In this document: piece after piece, positions 56,905 to 64,000 of the stretch
Layout of the letters: each line of letters starts with the position of its first letter
How positions within the stretch are numbered: the first letter of the stretch is position 1
Source: Hymenopus coronatus
Lineage: Eukaryota > Arthropoda > Insecta > Mantodea > Hymenopodidae
Direction of reading: 5' to 3'
Assembly (NCBI GenBank): GCA_030762935.1
Contig: CM060898.1
Span: forward strand, 101,253,281-101,317,280
DNA: 64,000 bases
Position numbers and translations under genes: made by a program
The notes under the pieces: generated by a model
Database searches by the model: none
Told to the model about the DNA's origin: nothing
The model's input: only the letters and a program-made list of their open reading frames with translations

Positions 56905-57620
56905 GCCACCTGGCAGCATAGCTCAAAAACCAAAAGTCGGTTACATACCAAACTTTGTATTTAAATTGAGTATCTTCCAAGGATCCAACACGAAGGTTTT
57001 CAAGAAAATTCCCTACTCCCAGCAACTCTTTGCATGGAACATTTTTCGAAAATTTTAATTTTCTGAAAAATGGCTCTAACGATTTTTATTAAAATACTTT
57101 GTGTTTAAGATATTTTTATGACAGATGAAATGTATACCTATCTTGAATTTTCTGGGAATATTCACTGAAGACCTGTTAATTCTGGATGACTTTGTATAGC
57201 TGTTAAACCAAAGGAGATAGACAAGAATTTACTATGCAAAAAAATGTACATCTCATTAAAAGACACGGTTAACGTAATGTACATTTTTTGTAGAGTTAAC
57301 CGTTTTGGGGATATTTCGGATTATTGTTCATTTTAGGGCACAAACTTTTCTCGAAGGGAAATACATCTTTGTTCTCGTTTGTTTACTCCTGGCAAGAAAA
57401 GAGAATGGCATTTCAATTGTTTCACGTAGGAATCGGCTTTTAAAGAATCTGACTGTCGTTTTTGCCTGTTCTTTCCTTTGTTTCTCATCTATTTACAAGG
57501 AAACAAGTAATAGACTAATTCTGCTTAAGTTTAGCTTAATTAGCATGATGTAGCTAAAAGATGACTCTTTTATTCAAAAGATTTGTTTGCGGAATAACTA
57601 GAGAATGGACAACATCAGAT
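56905..57620 (-). mobile_element. Rep860 copy, hairpin end missing
   Basis: It begins just after the microsatellite position (GGCAGCATAGCTCAAAAACC) and ends ACAACATCAGA at 57,620. Missing its terminal quarter, it continues directly from the previous fragment. Confidence 0.75.
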
Positions 57621-57630
57621 TTTTCATTTT

Positions 57631-58615
57631 TACCTTCTCTAGCCCCGTATGTACAATGTACATAGGGATAGAGAGGTATTGTATTCCACCCAAAAATTAG
57701 ATATCGAGATTTCACCGGAAATATATGTTTTAGGGTCCCCTGTATCCAAAAAAAGTATTTTCAGAAAAAGGTCCGTGTGTGTCCGTGTGTCTGTGAAAAC
57801 ACGAACACACGAAAGTAAGTAGCTAAAATACCAAACTTGGTATTTAAGTTTAGTATCTTCCAGGGATGCGACGCGAAGATTTTGAGAAAAATCCCCCACC
57901 CCGAACTACCCTTTATATGGCACTTTTTTCGAAAATTTTGATTTTCTTAAAAATGTCTCTAACGATTTTGATTAAAATATCGTATATTTACGATATTTAC
58001 CTGACAAATAACATGTATATCTTTCATCTTCTGGGAATAGCTTCTAAAGACCTGTTTATTCTGAATGAATTTTGCTTAATTTGGCTTAACTACTAAACCG
58101 TAAGAGATATAAAAAACTTACTGTACAAAAAATGTAGGTCTTGTTAAAGTACACAAGTTATGTCAATTACATTTTTTTCGTGGAGCTTACCGTTTTCGAG
58201 GTATTCATTGTTATTAGTTTCAGTTGTGAAGTACTTATACTTTTCTCAGACGGGAGTGTCCGTTTTTCTTTTGTTCTACTCCTGGCCAAGAAAAGAAGCG
58301 ATTTGTAATGACAATCGCATAATGACAGCTTTTAAAACATTTGACTATGTTAATTCAAAATCTTCTCGGGCTTCTACCTGGCTAGAAGCCCGAGAAGATT
58401 TTGAATTAACACGTCGCCAGGAAAGCTTCAGTTCTTATTTGACTATGTGTTTAGCCTAGTGTATTCCCTTATTTTCTTTCTACTTATAAGGAACTAAGTA
58501 ATAAGAACACTGTGCTAATGAGTAGCTCGATTAGCAAGGTGCAGAAAGAAGAATAATCTTATGTAAGAAGTTTGTAGAACAGCTAGAGAAAGTCATGTGA
58601 GTGTAATACATCAGA
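57631..58615 (-). mobile_element. Rep860 copy, subfamily B, with an 87-bp insertion
   Basis: From TTACCTTCTCTAGCCCCGTA (core TGTACAATGTACA, as in the 3.4 kb copy) to ATACATCAGA. It shares the GGGAGTGTCCGTTTTTCTTT segment with the 3.4 kb copy and is interrupted at 58,350. Confidence 0.8.
58339..58447. mobile_element. 87-bp hairpin insertion with 11-bp direct repeats
   Basis: ATTTGACTATG occurs at 58,339-58,349 and 58,437-58,447. Between them is a perfect 28-bp inverted repeat (arms 58,349-58,376 and 58,383-58,410; loop CCTGGC) followed by 26 bp (ACGTCGCCAGGAAAGCTTCA and a little more). The sister copy at about 4,160-4,190 lacks it. Confidence 0.8.
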
Positions 58616-59136
58616 TTTTTATCGTTAATGCAAAACAATTGTCTGTATAAAAAGCATTAGGAATAGCTAAAGTCTGGCTGTAAAAGTACTTATATTTCTA
58701 AGTTTATTAAACAAAACCTCTCTTTGTTTACTCAACAATATGCTGCACTTTTTCAAGTGTATTGCAGTGTTTGACTGACACAATTCTGCAAATAACCGTG
58801 ACCTCGTTTATTACTTTTTATGAGATTATCACCTTCTATCACGCCTTGAGTGGCAGAGCTTATTCTCGCGTGCTGCGAACTCAAGTAAACCTTCGAGGTT
58901 TGACCGATATCGTGCAGAAATACATCGAGTATGTCGCAAACTACGTCACATTTGGTAGGCTGTGTTTCGTGTACTTAGTGTCACTAATATGACCTCCATA
59001 AACAATTACATAACTGGAAAATTGTTGGAATATGATTTAACTGGTTTATTTCGTCAGTCTCGCATAACTTTTTCTACTCGTAAAAATCCCATATAGAGTC
59101 TTAATGTTATAGTTTCGTTTCGTAATCGACTTACCC
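58616..59136. other. Unassigned sequence
   Basis: Nothing recognisable. Confidence 0.4.
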
Positions 59137-59455
59137 TCCCCGTATTTGTGGGACATACACCCTCTTGGACTTACAAGGTAGGGGTCAGAAACCTGTCTGG
59201 GAGCCAACGGTACGAAACCACAGATTGGAGAATCTGTTACGAATGGTCAGGTTTGAACATTAGGAAGTGGATGATATGAAATGTAAGCGAAATTGATGAT
59301 TGGAAAGGTGACGATGATGCAATTGGTGGAATGAGTGGTGAGAGAAGCCGGAAGACCCGGAGAAAACCCGCACAGACGCCGCTTCGTCCTCCACAAATTC
59401 CACATGTGGGCGCTTGTGTTCGAACCCGGTCTAATCACTCAACCTATGATGATTT
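59137..59455 (-). mobile_element. SINE-A copy
   Basis: On the minus strand: head GAGTGATTAGACCGGGTTCG, body TTTCATATCATCCACTTCC and tail CACAAATACGGGGAGGG. About 320 bp. Confidence 0.75.
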
Positions 59456-59934
59456 TTCGTCTTAATCTCAATTAATAAATTGCGTGTGTGAAATGGAACA
59501 CAGATACTCAACTGGACGCATATCGTAAGTCAATTTTATGTAAAAATTAACCCATTACAGATAACATTTGAAACCTTATAGTTGCCAAAGGACTGATCCT
59601 CCTGGGAAAAATTAGATCTAAAAAAGAGAATTTCAATATCGGCTGACAAAACGAAAAAAGAAAACAAAAAGTCAAACACAATTTTGGAATTCAATTTGCT
59701 ATGAGGTAAGATTTTTTTCTATATCAGTTATTATACAAACACCTCAGAATGGACATTTCATAGACTCTTTATGGAAATTCCAGAATATATATTTTATTAG
59801 TAAATAAATCAAATATCTTCAAACTGTGGTATTTTAGTAAAACTATTTAGAACCTTTTTGAAAAAATTAAAAATCGTACGTAGCAAAGACGACTTCACCG
59901 GATAGCAACCGAGTTAAATTGGAGTCGCAAAAAT
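59456..59934. repeat. Unassigned, with a decayed Rep860 middle piece
   Basis: AATTCCAGAATATATATTTT, GTGGTATTTTAGTAAAAC and GAACCTTTTTGAAAAAAT at 59,770-59,870 echo the forward middle section. The rest is not recognised. Confidence 0.4.
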
Positions 59935-60235
59935 GCAGATCTCGTTGAAACACACAATTTATGTCTGATATATTTTTGTTGCAGAGTTGGCGGTTTCCGA
60001 GATATTCCTTGTTATTTGTTTCAGTTTTGAAATACTTTTCTCATACAGGAACTTATTAACTCCTGGTCATGCAAAAAACGGTTTTCAATTTCATAGCAAC
60101 CAGGTTTTAAAAGATTTGACAATCGTTTTAGCCTAGTGTATTCATTCCCATATTTACTCTCTACTGAGAAGGAAGCAAGTAATAATGCCATTTGTTACAG
60201 AGATGCAGAGAAACTCATGTGAATGGAACATATAT
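59935..60235 (-). repeat. Rep860 5' part, closest repeat to the LIM exon
   Basis: From CAAAAATGCAGATCTCGTTG to GCAGAGAAACTCATGTGAAT, GGAACATAT. It ends about 130 bp upstream of the splice acceptor, so it lies in the flanking intron. Confidence 0.7.
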
Positions 60236-60331
60236 CTTTTTATCTTATCTGCAATGTTTCATTTTAGAACTTTGCACCTTTCTACTTTAAAGTAGCCAAT
60301 TGTTTTATCAAACTAAGGTGGTAGATGAAGA

Positions 60332-60371
60332 TGCATAACGTGTTTGGTGTACTTGTGTGTTGCAGCAGCAG
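60332..60371 (+). promoter_or_regulatory. Splice acceptor of the apterous exon, tandem CAGCAGCAG
   Basis: A possible branch site (CATAAC at about 60,334) is followed by a T/G-rich tract and TTGCAGCAGCAGAAC. The first AG ends at 60,365. Two further in-frame AGs, at 60,368 and 60,371, make a triple NAG acceptor whose alternative use would add or remove one or two Gln codons without changing frame. Acceptor choice is inferred from reading frame and AG position only. Confidence 0.6.
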
Positions 60372-61081
60372 AACGATCATCGTTACGTCGGTTCAGCGTA
60401 CGACCCATCCCGTGACTTGTCTCCGAATCTGCCCGTCCACTCGTGCGACTCCTCGTCCATGGGAGACGTGGAGGCCAACAATAACTGTAACACTACCAGT
60501 TCTGGCAGCAGCAACTGTAGCACACCCAGCTCTAGCACCTCCAGCACCACCAGCAGCTGCAGCAACCCTCCATCCTGCGTGCATCATCACCTCCTCCACC
60601 ACCACCATGGACCGCCACCACCTCCCATGCCACCCCATCATCGCGCACCTCCCTGCAACAACAACTGTGGAGGCGATACCAGCGTCTGCCCCGCTGCAGG
60701 ACCTCACCTTCTTCAGCGTCAGCAACCTCAGCAGCAACAGCAACAACATCGTCCTGGATATCAGGACTGTGAAGGTGGTGCTTTCCCAAACGTGGCACAA
60801 CCTACATCCTCGCCACTACTGCAGCCTAAGATGGAGCAGCATAACACGCCAACAACGCCACCGACACCTCAGACGTCAACCATCGCTGGTCCTTGTTCCG
60901 ATGAGGTGGTCGTCTGCGCAGGGTGCGGACATCGCATCTCGGACCGGTTCTACCTGCTCGCCGTGGATCGACGTTGGCATGCTGCATGTCTCCAGTGCTG
61001 CCAATGTAGACAGAGACTTGATGGGGAGATGACATGCTACGCCCGCGAGGGCAACATTTACTGCAAGAAAGACTACTATCG
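60366..61081 (+). CDS. ap: Internal exon of an apterous-class LIM-homeodomain gene (LIM1 domain)
   Basis: This exon encodes about 238 residues of a LIM-homeodomain transcription factor, a nuclear DNA-binding regulator. In insects apterous acts in dorsal wing identity and in neuron specification. The first ~180 residues are low complexity: a Ser/Thr/Asn block, a His/Pro run, a Gln run and a Thr/Pro stretch. The last 56 residues form one complete LIM domain with ligands C-x2-C-x17-H-x2-C-x2-C-x2-C-x18-C-x2-D. The segment SDRFYLLAVDRRWHAACLQC combines features of fly Apterous and vertebrate Lhx2/Lhx9. The exon is bounded by an AG acceptor and a GTAAGT donor (phase 2, splitting an Arg codon after the KKDYY segment). 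LIM2 and the homeodomain are missing and must lie downstream of the window. GTG/ATG codons upstream lie in the intron side and are not taken as starts. The class assignment is firm. Apterous A versus B paralogue, or a broader Lhx2/9 name, cannot be decided here. Confidence 0.85.
60915..61073 (+). other. LIM zinc-binding domain 1 (protein domain)
   Basis: Two-finger LIM domain within the exon. Finger 1 uses CAGC, then WH-A-A-C. Finger 2 uses C-L-Q-C-C-Q-C (the C-x2-C pair), then YCKKD with the terminal Asp ligand typical of LIM domains. All eight ligands are present and no stop or frameshift interrupts the domain. LIM domains bind partner proteins such as Chip/LDB rather than DNA. Confidence 0.88.
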
Positions 61082-61090
61082 GTAAGTGAA
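61080..61090 (+). promoter_or_regulatory. Splice donor after the LIM1 exon
   Basis: TCG|GTAAGTG matches the insect 5' splice-site consensus (GTRAGT) closely, and it falls directly after the conserved YCKKDYY segment that ends LIM1. A stop codon (TAA at 61,083) follows immediately if unspliced, which supports use of the donor. Confidence 0.85.
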
Positions 61091-62297
61091 CCTGGGACGT
61101 CTGAAATTGTTCAACTGTCACTTGAGATGTCTTATATACTACTATTTTGTGACAGATCATACTTTATACTAATGCATACAATTCTCCTAGTATTATAGGA
61201 AAGTAAGGAGGTGTTAAGGAAATATTTGCCATTACCGTGACATTCAGAAAACCCATTTAACAATGCTGATTATACCTGGTCTCCAGATTTATTCGGCCTT
61301 TAGCGCCAATAGGTTTAAATGGATGGCATCATTATTATTAGTTCAGCGAACTCCTTGGGGAGATGCATTGCCGACTGTAAACAGGTTGATGTATTGGGCG
61401 GTGTACAACAGTTTTTCATCAAGACATTATGTGCGTGCTCTTCACGCTAGATAGAAGTGACCACCGATTACAGAATTTGCATGTTTGAGTGCAACTTCCG
61501 AACTGGAAGAATACTTTAATTGCTTATTAGAATATATACTGCGATTGCGAGTTTACGAGACACAAGCGAATGTTCGAAATGTAAGTAACAGTTCAATAAG
61601 ATGACTTCGATACTGTTGACATCCACCCATTTTACACATCGTTCGCTAGTCCTCTGTAAGAGGCCATGCGTGAATAACTCGTGTCTAGTATTGACAGCAT
61701 GTGCAGCATAAACCTGAAGACCCTATATAAATGTATATAGAATTCTATAAAGGCGTAGCCGTTATATTTACAAAATTCGTTGTAATTCTGTTAAATAATT
61801 TTCAGCATACGTAAATGTTTATACAGAAACAGTTTAAGATTGAAAAATAGAACACAATTTATAGTAACAGAATTTCTCCTTAAATATAGGATGTCTTACA
61901 ATACAGTTTTAATCTGATATTCGCCCCATTCAATAAAACATTAAAAATATACTAAATGAAAGTATTTGCCTGATTGTAGCATACGAGAAAGATCTCGACA
62001 CAAAGGTTAAGAATGTTGCAAAGTTACCTGGAAAACTATAAATGTATTTACCGAACGGCCAAGGCGATTGGGTTACTCTAAGCTGGTTCTCTCTACAGTC
62101 ATTTTCTCGGCAAATTGTCTTTCTTGCTCGATGCACTAACTCTCCGTGGGGATTCTGCAATTGCGCACTCACACTTCAGCTCCATTCCGAGGCTATTTCT
62201 CAGGTACTTAGCATAATTATGATTGATGATTGCTACCAAATAATTTACATCGTCAGCATATTTGGGACGAGTTGGATATTGGTGATCTTCTAAAAAA
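61082..62297 (+). other. Intron of the LIM-homeodomain gene, unique sequence
   Basis: About 1.2 kb of non-repetitive AT-rich sequence directly downstream of the donor. The short open frames here (for example 61,263-61,454) have no recognisable domain and no supporting splice signals. I see no further LIM or homeodomain coding sequence. Confidence 0.6.
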
Positions 62298-63157
62298 TCT
62301 GATGTGTTCCATTCACATGACTTTCTCTACATATCTGCAACAAATTATTGTTAAAATGCTCTTACTTCTATTTACTTCATGCTAATCGAGAAAATTTAAC
62401 AGAAATATGATCTTATTACTTGTTTCCTTGTAAGCAGAAGCGAAATAAGGGAGTACCATTGGTTAAAGTGATAGTCAAAAGCTGGTTGCTATGCGACTGA
62501 AGCTCCTTTGTTTGTATGGACAGGAGTTGACAAATTCCTGTATGAGAAAAGTATAAGTTTTTCATAGCTGAGAACAAAAACAAGGGATATCTTAAAAACG
62601 ATCAACTCCACGAAAAAAATGTATATAACATAAATTTTGTGTTTTAATGTGCTTTACATTTTCTGTGCTTAAGTTTTTGTCTATCTTTTACGGTTTAGAA
62701 GTTATGCAAAAATCCGTAAAATTCATGCAGAATAAAGTAGTCTTCAGAGGTTATTCCCAGAAAATTCGTTTTATTTGTCAAGTAAATACCTTAAAGTTAC
62801 GAGATGTTTATCAAAATCGTTAGAGCCATTTTTTAGAAAATCAAAATTTTCGAATTTTTTTCCATGTAAAAGGTAGTTTGGGGTGGGGGGTTTTTTCTTG
62901 AAAATCTTCGTGTCGCATCCCTGGAACATACCAAACCTAAATACCAAGTTTGGTTTTAACGGTCTTTTCATTTTTGAGCTATGCTGCCCACAGACACACA
63001 AACAGACACACACACGGACAATTTTTCTAAAAATGCTTTTTTTGGGTTCAGGGGGTCTCAAAACATATATTTCCGTTGAAATCTCGGTATCGAATTTTTG
63101 GGTGCAATACAATACCTTCTCTATACACTATGTATATAGTACGTATAGAGAAAGTAA
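62298..63157 (+). mobile_element. Rep860 copy, complete, within the gene's intron
   Basis: 860 bp from TCTGATGTGTTCCATTCACA to AGAGAAAGTAA with clean boxes, CA tract at about 62,996-63,016 and hairpin ACTATGTATATAGTACG. It is among the copies closest to consensus, which suggests recent arrival. Confidence 0.88.
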
Positions 63158-63239
63158 TAACACCGACGTAACACACTTAACCAATGAATCTACAATTGCA
63201 AAATGGGAACACACATTATTTTATAATGAAAGAGAATAG

Positions 63240-63990
63240 CACACAAGCGTGCAGTTAAATTAGGTTCCTTCAGGCTCCTGCACTAAGTTCAGTCACTGTT
63301 TTCTCCTGCTTCGGGCACCAAAGTACGTATTTATCTCAACTGTTGCCACAAAATCTACAAACATACATTTCAGACACCTAGTGAAAGCATCTTTTGTTGG
63401 TAACCGTGTACCAACGACGTGTCTCATTTGTTGGTTTGCTTCTGTCCAGCGTCGGTCGATCATGGCACTGGAGGCGTAGAATTCTTCGCCTACTTCTGTT
63501 CCCTGCTGTTGTAGGTCCTTCATCAGCTCTTCATATACAGGAACATCCGACTTCTTATGTCTTGGATCAGGAATGTATCTCTTGTCAGGAGGTAGACTAA
63601 TCTGGACGAGGTATATGTCGGTACTCCCAATTCCTCTTCGAGTAGAGAGGTCATTGCTGTTTTTCCACGTCGACAGGTCCTTCTCTTTTAGGTATTTCCA
63701 TATCTGCTGTATACCATAGGTTATTATGGGAACCATTTTGGTATTGAAAAGTCTCTCATCGCGGCTTCAAGGGATATTGTTTGGGATATTTAATGTCATT
63801 GATTGCTCTGGAGGCTGCTGTGGCTCTGTGTTTTACCTGCACGGAATATGATTGTAAAGTCCTAAGTATATTTGAAGGATTTTGCAGTTTAAGTTTTCTT
63901 TCTCCAAATGTTATGAAGTCTGTGGCCTATAGCTTGCATCCTTTTCTGACGGTCATGTGTACGGTAAATTATGTTCCCTAGAAACATTAA
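63240..63990 (-). pseudogene. LINE reverse transcriptase C-terminal remnant
   Basis: The minus-strand frame 63,736-63,293 contains MVPIITYGIQQIWKYL, EEFYASSAMIDRRW and NQQMRHVV. The upstream part in another frame (about 63,760-63,850) reads RATAASRAINDIKYPKQ, and after a further shift a Cys-rich CRFCG..W-C segment (about 63,300-63,340) follows. This is the thumb/C-terminal region of a non-LTR retrotransposon common in insects. Frame changes and stops show it is dead. It lies in the intron of the LIM gene, antisense to it, and runs up to the window edge. Confidence 0.7.
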
Positions 63991-64000
63991 AGAATAATCT

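Noticed and set aside
60325..61032. 235-codon + strand frame and 135-codon minus frame over the LIM exon
   Set aside because: They overlap the true frame out of phase or antisense. The true frame holds all eight LIM ligands and fits the splice sites; the others are by-products of low-complexity, stop-poor sequence.

Overview
The window is eukaryotic, AT-rich and very poor in genes. It looks like a large, repeat-swollen insect genome. The one host exon I can identify with confidence is on the + strand at about 60,366-61,081. It encodes a Ser/Thr/Asn-, His/Pro- and Gln-rich N-terminal stretch followed by one complete LIM zinc-binding domain, and it ends in a good splice donor. The LIM sequence has the character of the apterous / Lhx2-Lhx9 LIM-homeodomain class. 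The second LIM domain and the homeodomain must lie in exons beyond the window, so the last 2.9 kb is intron of this gene. The preceding 60 kb may be its upstream intron or intergenic DNA; the sequence does not decide which. The assignment to an insect, perhaps a cockroach- or termite-like one, rests on the apterous-like domain and on the style of the LINE and mariner remnants. It is an inference.

Most of the remaining sequence is one AT-rich interspersed family, called Rep860 here. It is about 0.86 kb when complete, and I recognise roughly 40 copies or pieces in both orientations. In the forward sense a complete copy begins TCTGATGTGTTCCATTCACA. It carries an internal CA/TG microsatellite at about three quarters of its length. 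It ends in a hairpin (arms TTCTCTATAC / GTATAGAGAA around a palindromic ACTATGTACATAGT core) followed by AGTAA. It encodes no recognisable protein. Several copies are joined head to tail with only a few A residues between them, and others are joined in inverted orientation, including one switch inside the microsatellite. The architecture resembles non-autonomous Helitron/Helentron-type elements, but this is not proven.

Other layers are: at least six families of tRNA-derived SINE-like repeats; a Tc1/mariner-class remnant (25.0-26.2 kb) with ruined transposase; two or three degenerate LINE fragments (an RNase H domain plus C-terminal tail at 39.7-40.7 kb, another LINE C-terminus at 63.2-64.0 kb, and a tiny reverse-transcriptase scrap near 10.05 kb); and a 2.7 kb minisatellite of about 151 18-bp units (21,979-24,707) containing a 24-unit higher-order duplication.

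Nested insertions give a relative chronology. SINEs at 2.4 and 35.7 kb, the mariner copy at 25 kb and an 87-bp hairpin insertion at 58.35 kb all sit inside Rep860 copies. Rep860 is therefore older than these, although tandem and near-intact copies suggest a long or repeated period of spread. Most open reading frames in the window are chance frames in these repeats. Stretches where I see nothing recognisable are listed as such.
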